Positions 15,267-22,568 of a stretch of 23,553 bases of DNA are shown here, piece after piece. Where the stretch lies: assembly GCA_902491625.1 (NCBI GenBank), contig CABUIO010000030.1, forward strand, positions 1-23,553, in the 5' to 3' direction. Positions within the stretch are counted from its first letter, which is position 1, and every line of letters starts with the position of its first letter. Made by a program: the position numbers and the translations under genes. Under the pieces are notes generated by a model. The model was given only the letters and a program-made list of their open reading frames with translations. It had not been told where the DNA came from and did no database searches. Source of the DNA: an uncultured Porphyromonadaceae bacterium (lineage in GTDB: Bacteria; Bacteroidota; Bacteroidia; Bacteroidales; Muribaculaceae).

Positions 15267-15380
15267 TGTCGAATTATTATTTTACATGGTTTAGAATCAG
15301 TTAGTTTCGCGTTTTGTATCATGCCCCGCAGACGTCGCGCACCGCGTTGGAATTCGGCGTCCTCGGGTGATTTGAGTGCT

Positions 15381-15412
15381 CAAAGGTAGTCAAAAGAATT
15401 GTGACATACAAA
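15381..15412 (-). promoter_or_regulatory. Promoter of tnaA
   Basis: On the minus strand TTTG (15412-15409) and TACCTTTG (15388-15381) lie 20 bp apart, matching both the -33 and -7 elements of the Bacteroidota consensus. The predicted start is near 15374, leaving a leader of about 108 nt before the ATG. Confidence 0.7.
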
Positions 15413-15468
15413 ATATTTCAACAAAAAATTCAAATGAGGCTTTGGGAGGAAGTGTCGGCAAATTTTAT

Positions 15469-15476
15469 TAATTTTG
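15469..15476 (+). promoter_or_regulatory. -7 promoter box for the HU gene pair
   Basis: TAATTTTG, an exact TAnnTTTG match, ends only 7 bp before the ATG at 15484. The transcript would then begin almost at the start codon. A TTTG at 15441-15444 is a possible -33 element with long spacing (24 bp). Confidence 0.55.
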
Positions 15477-15483
15477 TGGCTCT

Positions 15484-15807
15484 ATGGACAACAAGACCTT
15501 TATCGACACATTGGCACGACGTTCGGGCGTGACGCGGAAAGAGGCGGCGCTTCTTGCGGATGCTCTCGGCAATGCAGTTGCCGACATCTGCGTTGAGGGC
15601 GACTCGGTAGTAATTCCCGGATTCGGCAGTTTTGAGACAAAAAAGAAGATGGAACGCATTATGGCGGTGCCGTCGAGCTACGGCAAGAGGCTGCTTATTC
15701 CACCCAAGATCGTGATGTCGTTCAAGCCTTCGGCGCTGCTTAAGCAACGCCTCAACGAATCCGTATCGTCGTCACCGTCAGAAATTCAGGAGGATCAGGA
15801 TCTATGA
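15484..15807 (+). CDS. HU/IHF-family DNA-binding protein
   Basis: 107 residues with the HU fold: helical N-terminus FIDTLARRSGVTRKEAALLADALGNAVAD, then the conserved VVIPGFGSFETKKK turn (about 43-55) and the DNA-arm region with SSYGKRLLIPPKIVMSFKPS. A Ser/Glu-rich tail of about 15 residues follows the normal HU end. The family bends and compacts DNA as a dimer. Its stop overlaps the start of the next HU-domain gene by 4 bp (ATGA), so the two are translated together and may form a heterodimer (inference). Confidence 0.92.
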   Translation: MDNKTFIDTLARRSGVTRKEAALLADALGNAVADICVEGDSVVIPGFGSFETKKKMERIMAVPSSYGKRLLIPPKIVMSFKPSALLKQRLNESVSSSPSEIQEDQDL

Positions 15808-17051
15808 ACAGGAAAGTGACTCTCGCATCTCTTGCCGAACGTCTGGCGGAGATCTGCAATATTCCGGCTGCCGAGGCCGAAAGCCGCATCAAGAGCTATT
15901 TCGACATCATAGCCGAGACAATTTCAGCAGGCGACAGTGTGAAGGTGAAGGGACTCGGCACGTTCAAGCCCGTGGGAATCGAGCCGCGCGAAAGTGTGGA
16001 CGTGACTACCGGTAAACGTATGCTGATCCCCGGCCATCGCCGTGCGGTTTTCACACCTGAGAAATCCCTTGCCGAGAAGGTCAATGCACCTTTCGCGGCG
16101 TTCGAAGCCGTGGAGCTGTCCGACGACATTTCCGAGGAGGAACTCGATGCCGCCGCTCAAGAGACTGTCGATGCCGTTTCGGAAGAATCTGTCCTTACTT
16201 CCGAAGATAAACCGACTACAGACGCGGAAGAGATAACGGAAAAGACCATTGAAGAGGTTGTTACGGCTACGGTTGAGGAAGAGAATAAGCCTGTTGAGGC
16301 ATCAGAATTGGAACCTGAGCCTAAACCGGAACCTGATGCGCATGTAGAGATAAAAGAGGAGAAAGTTCCGAAAGAAGTCGCTTCCCGACCTTCATGTACG
16401 ATTCCAACTCCAGATGTTGAGGAAGAAGATGATGATTTCGATAATGAGACGAACCTTAAATCGCAGCGTCGTCGGGAACATCGCGGAGGATTCCTTCCGG
16501 GATTCCTTATCGGATTAGCCTGCATGTTCGCCGTGTTGGGAGGACTGTGGTGCTGGTATCGTTTCGCACCTGAGAGTTTCGACAGCATACTCGGACGTCC
16601 TTCGGCAAAGGTCGAGAATGCCACACCGGCAAAAATCGTTTCCAACACAGTTCCGGAACCCAAGCCTGAGGCGCATGCTCAGAAAGTAGAGGCTAAAGCT
16701 ACGGAGGAAGCAGACGCTGTTGCTGAAGTGAGCGTTGAGAAAGAGGACATCGAGAACAGAGCCGAGGTACCGACGCAACCTTCCGACAAAACCAAGGAGA
16801 AACCTGTATATGACACGATCTCCAAAACTCGTTTCCTCACCACTATGGCACGCGACCATTACGGCAGCTACCATCTATGGCCATATATATATGAGGAGAA
16901 CAAGGCCATTCTCGGCCATCCTGACCGCATCAAGCCCGGAACAAAGGTGGTGATACCTCCCGCCGAGAAATACGGCATCAACGCCAAGGACAAGGCCTGT
17001 ATCGCCAAGGCCAAGAAACTCGGTGTCGAGATCTACGCCAAATACAAGTAG
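15804..17051 (+). CDS. Membrane-spanning HU-domain protein with LysM-like periplasmic domain
   Basis: 415 residues with an unusual order. Residues 1-95 are an HU domain (SVKVKGLGTFKPVGIEPRES, then GKRMLIPGHRRAVFTPEKSL). Residues 100-215 are an acidic Glu/Pro-rich linker. KSQRRREHR (219-227) precedes a membrane segment (about 229-252), so by the positive-inside rule the HU part is cytoplasmic. Residues 255-335 are a second Glu/Lys/Pro-rich linker. Residues 337-386 (YDTISKTRFLTTMARDHYGS...LWPYIYEENKAIL...IKPGTKVVIPP) are LysM-like, and a short basic helix ends the protein. LysM domains bind peptidoglycan or other glycans. The layout suggests a link between the chromosome and the cell wall; this is inference. 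Translation is coupled to the upstream HU gene. Confidence 0.88.
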   Translation: MNRKVTLASLAERLAEICNIPAAEAESRIKSYFDIIAETISAGDSVKVKGLGTFKPVGIEPRESVDVTTGKRMLIPGHRRAVFTPEKSLAEKVNAPFAAFEAVELSDDISEEELDAAAQETVDAVSEESVLTSEDKPTTDAEEITEKTIEEVVTATVEEENKPVEASELEPEPKPEPDAHVEIKEEKVPKEVASRPSCTIPTPDVEEEDDDFDNETNLKSQRRREHRGGFLPGFLIGLACMFAVLGGLWCWYRFAPESFDSILGRPSAKVENATPAKIVSNTVPEPKPEAHAQKVEAKATEEADAVAEVSVEKEDIENRAEVPTQPSDKTKEKPVYDTISKTRFLTTMARDHYGSYHLWPYIYEENKAILGHPDRIKPGTKVVIPPAEKYGINAKDKACIAKAKKLGVEIYAKYK

Positions 17052-17060
17052 ACTGGCCGA

Positions 17061-17969
17061 CTATTTTTTTTTGATGGAATCTATGTATTGTGAGGGAGTC
17101 ATTCCCTCACAATTTTTAAACATACGGCTGAGATGTGCCGGATACTCAAAGCCGAGTTTGTAGGCTGTTTCTGCCACACTTATGCCTGAAGCAAGTTCAT
17201 TCTTGATCTGTCGGATAATGAACCGGCGTAGATGCCGTCCCGGACTCTCGCCGGTCATCTTTTTTATCAGATCGCTGAAATAGTTGGCCGACAGGCATAG
17301 ATGCTCCGCACATATATTTACTGTAGGGAGTCCATTCTTCATCTGGAGATTATCGGCAAAATATCCATGCAGGAAACTGTCGAATCTTGCAAGGATGTCG
17401 TTATTGGAGAGTTTTCGTGTCATGAACTGGCGGTTGTAGAATCTTTGACAATATTTGATAAGAAGAGAGATATAACTCACCAGTATGTCATTTTGGAAAT
17501 CATCATATGGAGCCTCTGTTTCCGATTTTATTCTTTGAAGTATCGACACGACAATTCCATGCTCCATTTCATTCATGTGCAGAGCCTCATTGACGCTGTA
17601 GTCGAAGAATGAATAGCCCTTGATCTTCTTTTCGAGCTGGGTGCCCCTGATGAGATCCGGATGAAAAAGCATTGCCCATCCTCCGATCGAAACTCTCTCA
17701 CCGTTTTCCTCTTTACCTCCTATCTGTCCCGGAGCGACACATATCAGCGAACCGTCCTTATAATCGTATTTACCGCAGCCGTAGGTCAGGTCAAGATCAT
17801 TGTTATCCTGCACAAACACGCCATAAACGCCATATCTGTTAAGGCTGTGGCGGATGGGCGAGATTTTAGAAAAGTCTATGACCGTAATCAGCGGATGTCG
17901 GTCTGTGAGTCCGTGATATCCGCTGAAATCGGAAGTCTTGTTGACATTGAGAATTTTAGGCATCGGCAT
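17061..17969 (-). CDS. AraC-family transcriptional regulator
   Basis: 302 residues from ATG at 17969. The frame opens at 17990, but that start would lie within the -7 box at 17988-17995; the ATG at 17963 (MPKILN) is an alternative. The N-terminal 190 residues are a ligand-binding or cupin-like domain (YGVYGVFVQDN, ICVAPGQIG, GWAMLFHPDLI). The C-terminal 100 residues hold the two helix-turn-helix units: VNICAEHLCLSANYFSDLIKKMTG and SVAETAYKLGFEYPAHLSRMFK, ending MTPSQYI. It is divergent from the redox operon at 18121 and is its likely activator. The gene is visibly A+T-richer than its left neighbours. It converges on the HU-LysM gene with only 9 bp between them. Confidence 0.92.
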   Translation of the reverse strand: MPMPKILNVNKTSDFSGYHGLTDRHPLITVIDFSKISPIRHSLNRYGVYGVFVQDNNDLDLTYGCGKYDYKDGSLICVAPGQIGGKEENGERVSIGGWAMLFHPDLIRGTQLEKKIKGYSFFDYSVNEALHMNEMEHGIVVSILQRIKSETEAPYDDFQNDILVSYISLLIKYCQRFYNRQFMTRKLSNNDILARFDSFLHGYFADNLQMKNGLPTVNICAEHLCLSANYFSDLIKKMTGESPGRHLRRFIIRQIKNELASGISVAETAYKLGFEYPAHLSRMFKNCEGMTPSQYIDSIKKK

Positions 17970-17987
17970 GTATCTGATTGTCAGACG

Positions 17988-17995
17988 CAAATTTA
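17988..17995 (-). promoter_or_regulatory. -7 promoter box for the AraC-type gene
   Basis: The minus strand reads TAAATTTG, an exact TAnnTTTG match. Predicted start near 17981 rules out the upstream start codon at 17990 and supports ATG 17969 or 17963. Confidence 0.55.
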
Positions 17996-18083
17996 CGAAT
18001 TATCCGTGAAGATTCAGGAAACATTTCCAAGTTTTTGATAAGGATTGCCAAGAAATTGGATGCATCGTTTTCAAAAGACGGTC

Positions 18084-18091
18084 TAATTTTG
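18084..18091 (+). promoter_or_regulatory. -7 promoter box for the redox/acetyltransferase operon
   Basis: TAATTTTG, an exact TAnnTTTG match, lies 29 bp before the ATG at 18121. No good -33 element is seen at the usual distance, as expected for a promoter needing an activator. The spacer to the AraC box (17996-18083) is where an AraC-type operator would lie. Confidence 0.55.
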
Positions 18092-18120
18092 TGGTTGAAA
18101 CTACCTGAAAGATAAACGAT

Positions 18121-18681
18121 ATGACGAAAGAAGATTTTAAGGAGTTTGTCCGAACCGGAGGAACCCTTGACACAGAAAATATTCATGGATTCATGGATAA
18201 GATGAGCAATGAGGCCAGACGCATCACTTTCTTGCTGAACACGGCTTACCGTACACCCGACGAAGTAAGAGAACTGCTGTCTGAACTGTTCGGCTACAAA
18301 GTGCCTTCCTCGCTCCGTGTATTTCCGCCATTCTATACCGATTATGGAAAGAATATCAATATCGGGGAAGGAGTGTTCATCAATGCCTGCTGCCATTTTC
18401 AGGATCATGGCGGCGTGACCATCGGCGACGGTTGTCAGATAGGCCATAATGTAGTTTTCGCCACCCTCAATCACGAACTGAAACCGGAACGACGTAAGAC
18501 CACACGCCCCGCTCCAATCGTATTGGGCAAAAATGTCTGGGTCGGTTCAAACGCCACCATATTGCAGGGTGTGACACTCGGCGACAATGCCGTTGTTGCG
18601 GCAGGTGCTGTTGTTACGAAAGATGTTGCGCCGGATACAGTTGTTGGAGGTGTTCCGGCGAAGTTTATAAAAAGGATCTAA
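18121..18681 (+). CDS. Maltose/galactoside-type sugar O-acetyltransferase
   Basis: 186 residues of the LacA/Maa/NodL group. There is a helical N-terminus (about 1-55), then a left-handed beta-helix of hexapeptide repeats (about 75-180: INIGEGVFINACC, VTIGDGCQIGHNV, PIVLGKNVWVGSNATILQG, VTLGDNAVVAAGAVV). The catalytic histidine is H118 in TLNHEL. Such enzymes move acetyl from acetyl-CoA to sugar hydroxyls; the natural substrate is unknown here. It is the first gene after the AraC-facing promoter, and the next gene starts 6 bp after its stop. Confidence 0.92.
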   Translation: MTKEDFKEFVRTGGTLDTENIHGFMDKMSNEARRITFLLNTAYRTPDEVRELLSELFGYKVPSSLRVFPPFYTDYGKNINIGEGVFINACCHFQDHGGVTIGDGCQIGHNVVFATLNHELKPERRKTTRPAPIVLGKNVWVGSNATILQGVTLGDNAVVAAGAVVTKDVAPDTVVGGVPAKFIKRI

Positions 18682-18687
18682 AGTTAT

Positions 18688-19884
18688 ATGAGAACAAAAG
18701 TAACTCTGTTTATCGTATTGTCAATCCTGACATTGAATATCCAGGCAGCTACCCGTTATGATATGGAACAGAATAAACTTATTTTCCCGGCTGAAAACAT
18801 AGCATCTGCGGAGTGTAATACCGGAGAAGTGCATCTGTCAATATTGAAGGATGGAGGAAACGCCATGATAACCCATTTCCATTTCTCACCCGGCAGTCGT
18901 AACTTCTGGCATTACCATCCCAATGCCGAACAGACATTGCTGGTACTTGACGGAGAAGGCTACTATCAGGAAGAAGGTCAAGAAAAACGTGTCATAAAAA
19001 AAGGAGATGTGATTGTTTCCAAAGCCAATGTACGCCACTGGAATGGTGCGACTCCCGATAAGGCGTTGGTTTGCATGACAGTAACAGAACATTCCTTTGA
19101 TGGTCATGTCGTACAGTTGCGCTCCGTGACAGATGAGGAATACGGATTGTCAACAAGAGCAGAAAACGAACCGACAATGTGCGCAAAGCTGCCAATGTTT
19201 GCCGATGGTATAATCCGTTTGTCGAAAGTAGAGGTTGATCCTGCATATCTTGACGAGTATATGAAGTTTGCAGCCGAAGTTGGCGAAATATCCTTGCGTA
19301 CAGAACCCGGAGTGCTTACGATGTATGCCTTGCAGGAAAAGGAGAATCCTTGTAACATAACGATTCTTGAAACGTATGCCTCTCAGGAAGCATATCGTTC
19401 ACATATAGCATCGGCCCACTTCCAGAAATATAAACAAGGAACACTCCACATGGTCAAAACACTCCAACTTCTTGACCAAAATGAACTTAACCCATCCAAT
19501 AAAATTATAAATTATATCAAAACGCAAAACAATATGGCACAGAAAATTATTCAGACTGCCGGAAGGCAGCAGCTCGGCGATTTCGCTCCTGAATTCGCCC
19601 ATCTCAACGACGATATACTTTTCGGGGAAGTATGGAGCCGCAATGACTTACTATCATTGCGTGACCGTAGCCTCGTGACAATCACCTCGCTCATATCGCA
19701 AGGAATAACCGACAACTCGCTGACTTACCATCTTCAGGAAGCTAAGAAGAACGGCATAACCCGCAGCGAGGCTGCCGAAATCATAACTCACATAGCCTTT
19801 TATGCCGGATGGCCCAAGGCGTGGGCGGCGTTCAATCTCGCCAAGAAAGTTTGGGCAGACGATACAGAAACCACAGAGAAATGA
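18688..19884 (+). CDS. Cupin - ABM - carboxymuconolactone decarboxylase-like fusion protein, exported
   Basis: 398 residues in three parts behind a signal peptide (1-20, LTLNIQA then ATR). The first part is a cupin (about 45-140) with metal ligands H75, H77, a Glu/Gln at 81-82, and H117. The second (about 168-265) is an antibiotic-biosynthesis-monooxygenase-like dimeric alpha-beta barrel with RTEPGVLTMYAL and ETYASQEAYRSHIASAHFQKYK. The third (about 290-390) is a carboxymuconolactone decarboxylase-type helical domain (RDRSLVTITSLISQG, HLQEAKKNGITRSEAAEIITHIAFYAGWPKAWAAF) lacking the CxxC/H redox motif of AhpD. The linker 265-283 is encoded by A+T-rich DNA resembling a 5' leader, with a Met exactly where a free CMD protein would begin. 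Function is probably handling of small oxidised or aromatic molecules, unproven. Confidence 0.87.
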   Translation: MRTKVTLFIVLSILTLNIQAATRYDMEQNKLIFPAENIASAECNTGEVHLSILKDGGNAMITHFHFSPGSRNFWHYHPNAEQTLLVLDGEGYYQEEGQEKRVIKKGDVIVSKANVRHWNGATPDKALVCMTVTEHSFDGHVVQLRSVTDEEYGLSTRAENEPTMCAKLPMFADGIIRLSKVEVDPAYLDEYMKFAAEVGEISLRTEPGVLTMYALQEKENPCNITILETYASQEAYRSHIASAHFQKYKQGTLHMVKTLQLLDQNELNPSNKIINYIKTQNNMAQKIIQTAGRQQLGDFAPEFAHLNDDILFGEVWSRNDLLSLRDRSLVTITSLISQGITDNSLTYHLQEAKKNGITRSEAAEIITHIAFYAGWPKAWAAFNLAKKVWADDTETTEK

Positions 19885-20738
19885 ATGCTCCTAAGGTAAA
19901 ACTTAACAATGGGGTATTGATGCCTATCGAGGGATTTGGTGTTTTCCAGATTCCTGATGCGGCTCAATGCCTTGAAGCTGTCAGATGTGCGCTTAAAACC
20001 GGTTACCGGCTTGTCGATACAGCTTCTGTCTATGACAATGAGGGAGCGGTAGGGCAGGCTATAAATGAATCCGGCATCGACAGGCGTGAGATTTTTCTCA
20101 CGACCAAAGTGTGGACAAGTCAGATGGGTTATGACCGCACGATGAAGGCGTTTGAAAACTCTCTCAAACGACTCGGACAGAATTATCTCGACTTATACCT
20201 TATTCATATGCCTTACGGAGATGTTGCCGGGACTTGGCGTGCGATGGAACGACTTTACCATGAAGGTCGCATCCGCAGCATCGGTGTCTGCAATTTTTCC
20301 GAGGCACATCTAACCGACCTCTGCCTTTCATCAGAAGTCAAACCAATGGTGAATCAGGTGGAATGCCATCCGTTTACCCAACAGACAGGAATGTTGGCAT
20401 TATGCAGAGAAAACGGTATTCAACTGGAGGCATGGGCCCCGTTTGCCGAGGGAAAGAATGAAATTTTCAGTAATCCTCTGTTACGCGATATTGCACATAC
20501 TCATGGAAAAACAGTCGGTCAGGTCATACTTCGCTGGAACGTACAACGAGGTGTGATTGTAATTCCTAAATCAGTCAGATATGAGCGTGTTGTTGAGAAT
20601 TCTGAGATTTTTGATTTTATTCTTTCAGAAGGTGAAATCTCTCTGATAGCCGGATTGGACAGTCGTAAACCGCTGATATTCGATTATAATAAAGTGGAGG
20701 AGGTAAAACGCATCTATGCGATACCTTGTCCGGAATAA
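19881..20738 (+). CDS. Aldo/keto reductase (2,5-diketogluconate reductase type)
   Basis: 285 residues from ATG at 19881, which overlaps the previous stop by 4 bp (ATGA). The catalytic tetrad of the AKR barrel is complete: D46 and Y51 (VDTASVYDNE), K76 (TTKVWTS) and H109 (LIHMP). NADPH-binding elements GVCNFS, VNQVECHP and IPKSVRYERV are present. The family reduces aldehydes and ketones with NADPH; DkgA-like members handle methylglyoxal and similar reactive carbonyls. The pairing of an AraC regulator with a DkgA-like reductase recalls yqhC-yqhD-dkgA of Escherichia coli, although no alcohol dehydrogenase is present here. Confidence 0.94.
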   Translation: MNAPKVKLNNGVLMPIEGFGVFQIPDAAQCLEAVRCALKTGYRLVDTASVYDNEGAVGQAINESGIDRREIFLTTKVWTSQMGYDRTMKAFENSLKRLGQNYLDLYLIHMPYGDVAGTWRAMERLYHEGRIRSIGVCNFSEAHLTDLCLSSEVKPMVNQVECHPFTQQTGMLALCRENGIQLEAWAPFAEGKNEIFSNPLLRDIAHTHGKTVGQVILRWNVQRGVIVIPKSVRYERVVENSEIFDFILSEGEISLIAGLDSRKPLIFDYNKVEEVKRIYAIPCPE

Positions 20739-20761
20739 AAAATAACTTTAAGACACGACCG

Positions 20762-21328
20762 ATGAATAAGATAACAATGATAGTGGGTCATCCATATTGG
20801 AAAGACTCGGTAGCCAACAGAGCTATCATAAAGGAATTCACGCGCATCAATCCCGATACGGAGATAAGCAACATAACGGAACTTTATCCCGACGGCAATA
20901 TAGATGTGGTGGCAGAACAGAAGAAACTGCTCGATGCCGACACAATCATACTTCAGTTTCCGATCATGTGGTATAGCTGCCCCTCTGTCATGCACAAGTG
21001 GATGGAGGAAGTGCTGGCTTACGGCTTCGCATACGGACATGGAGGCGACAAGCTGAAAGGCAAACGGCTCATCGCCTCATTCACAGCAGGAGGTTCAGCG
21101 GATATGTATAGCCGTTACGGTGTGCAGAAAATGACAATCGACGACCTGATGCCGCCATTCGCCGGAATCCCCAACCACTGCCAGATGGAATGGGGCGGTT
21201 ATGTGTTCTCCGGCGGCATGATGATTGCCGGAAACACTGACGGGGAACAACTCGCCACATTTCAAGGACGCGCCAAAGCCCATGCACAAAGACTTAACCG
21301 ACTCATCTTAAATGATAACAATGAATAA
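20762..21328 (+). CDS. Flavodoxin-fold NAD(P)H-dependent oxidoreductase (quinone reductase-like)
   Basis: 188 residues from ATG at 20762. Upstream in-frame codons run through the end of the AKR gene and were discarded. The order fits the MdaB/KefF/NQO group: VGHPYWKDSVANRAI at the flavin phosphate loop, LDADTIILQFPIMWYSCPSVMHKWMEEVLAYGFAYG (about 57-92) as the diagnostic block, then GKRLIASFTAGGS. Members use FMN or FAD to reduce quinones, azo or nitro compounds by two electrons. It lies 23 bp after the AKR gene and overlaps the next gene by 8 bp, so it belongs to the same transcript. Confidence 0.92.
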   Translation: MNKITMIVGHPYWKDSVANRAIIKEFTRINPDTEISNITELYPDGNIDVVAEQKKLLDADTIILQFPIMWYSCPSVMHKWMEEVLAYGFAYGHGGDKLKGKRLIASFTAGGSADMYSRYGVQKMTIDDLMPPFAGIPNHCQMEWGGYVFSGGMMIAGNTDGEQLATFQGRAKAHAQRLNRLILNDNNE

Positions 21329-22292
21329 GCTGATTTATTTAGCGACGGCAGTTATGGCCTTATTCTCTTCAGTCAATGCAAAATCCCAGCAAGTTGCTCC
21401 GGCTACCTCGGATTCTGTCGCCACAGTGTATTTCATCAAGGATATTACTCCTGAAAATCTCCTGAAGATTTATGACGCGCTCGACCGTCGTGCCACAGGA
21501 AAGGTGTGCGTGAAACTTTCTTTCGGCGAGAGCGGCAATCCCAATCATCTCTCTCCGGAACTGATTGCTCCTCTTGTGCAAGGGTTGAACGCGACGTTTG
21601 TGGAGTGCAACACCGCATATCAGAGTTCAAGACGTCATTCCTCCGATCACCTGAAAACAGCCAAAGATCATGGATTTACTGCAATAGCTCCGATATACAT
21701 AATGGATAGTGAGGGCGAGACTGCTTTGCCGGTCAAAGGAGGCAGGCATCTCAACTTCGCCTATATCGGCAAGAACTGGCTGGACTATGACTTTACTATA
21801 GTACTGTCGCATTTCAAAGGCCATCCCAGCGGCGGATTCGGTGGAGCGTTGAAGAATATGGCAATCGGAATGCAGTCAAGTGGCGGCAAGGCGTGGGTGC
21901 ATACGGCAGGCAAAAATCACGATGCCGACAACTGGTGGGATGATCGTGCCGCACAGGATGATTTCCTTGAATCAATGGCTGAATCATCGAAAGCAATCAT
22001 CGACCATGCCGGCGACAGAATTCTTTATATCTCAGTCGCCAACAACCTTTCCGTTGACTGCGATTGCGTGGCTCATCCCGCGCCTGTACAGATGGCGGAT
22101 ATTGGCATTTTCGCTTCCCTTGATCCGGTTGCTCTCGACCGGGCGTGCGTGGATGCCGTTCACAATTCTCCGGATCACGGCAAGATTCATTTGGAAGAGC
22201 GTATAGCAGAGCGCAACGGCACGCATCTTCTCGACTACGCCGAAGAATTAGGACTTGGCACTCAGAAATACGTGCTTATTAAAATCGAGTGA
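21321..22292 (+). CDS. Exported DUF362 domain protein
   Basis: 323 residues from ATG at 21321, chosen because it gives a clean signal peptide (MNKLIYLATAVMALFSSVNA); another ATG lies at 21312. The mature part matches DUF362: KVCVKLSFGE near the start, VECNTAY, the central IVLSHFKGHPSGGFGGALKNMAIGM, the cysteine pair VDCDC, and the late block ADIGIFASLDPVALDRACVDAV. Some DUF362 proteins carry 4Fe-4S clusters; no ferredoxin-type CxxCxxC is present here. The biochemical role is unknown. It is the last gene of the operon and is followed by a strong terminator. Confidence 0.88.
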   Translation: MNKLIYLATAVMALFSSVNAKSQQVAPATSDSVATVYFIKDITPENLLKIYDALDRRATGKVCVKLSFGESGNPNHLSPELIAPLVQGLNATFVECNTAYQSSRRHSSDHLKTAKDHGFTAIAPIYIMDSEGETALPVKGGRHLNFAYIGKNWLDYDFTIVLSHFKGHPSGGFGGALKNMAIGMQSSGGKAWVHTAGKNHDADNWWDDRAAQDDFLESMAESSKAIIDHAGDRILYISVANNLSVDCDCVAHPAPVQMADIGIFASLDPVALDRACVDAVHNSPDHGKIHLEERIAERNGTHLLDYAEELGLGTQKYVLIKIE

Positions 22293-22459
22293 TCGTCTTC
22301 TACTTGAGATTCTTTTTGTTGCCCCTCCCGGAGAATTTCTCCGGGATTTTTTGTTCCCTGTCCCGTACAGATAGCATAGACAGTTCCTGCACAGAGTGCC
22401 GTGAGATAAATCCAAAGTAAGATTTCTTTTATTCTGTCTATCTTTTCCTGAATATGCAT
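22262..22459 (-). CDS. Candidate small single-pass membrane protein
   Basis: 65 residues from ATG at 22459. I do not recognise it. It has a charged helical start (MHIQEKIDRIKEILLW), one hydrophobic segment (about 14-33, ending LCAGTVYAICTG) and a polar acidic tail. Codon use looks like a real gene, but the last third lies across the terminator hairpin and overlaps the DUF362 gene end by 31 bp on the opposite strand. A TAATTTTA box (22481-22488, minus strand) lies about 21 bp upstream of the start. It could equally be a chance frame. Confidence 0.35.
   Translation of the reverse strand: MHIQEKIDRIKEILLWIYLTALCAGTVYAICTGQGTKNPGEILREGQQKESQVEDDHSILISTYF
22326..22352 (+). terminator. Rho-independent terminator of the redox operon
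   Basis: TCCCGGAGA (22326-22334) and TCTCCGGGA (22338-22346) form a perfect 9-bp stem with a 3-nt loop, followed by six T. It lies 33 bp after the DUF362 stop. Confidence 0.9.
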
Positions 22460-22568
22460 TGATCTTTCTGTTTTACGATGTAAAATTACGATCATGACAT
22501 TTCAGGGATATTTCATAAATGATAATAAATTGTTGCATTGTGATTGAGTAGCTTCTTAGACACTCAGC

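Noticed and set aside
15095..15322. Possible tna leader peptide of 75 codons
   Set aside because: It runs far into tnaA out of frame and has no typical short Trp-Pro leader pattern. Only the long leader itself is reported.
17042..17075. Hairpin plus T9 tract at the HU-LysM/AraC junction as a terminator
   Set aside because: The T-run (about 17065-17073) is inside the AraC coding end, and only a 3-bp stem (TAG/CTA) can be drawn before it.
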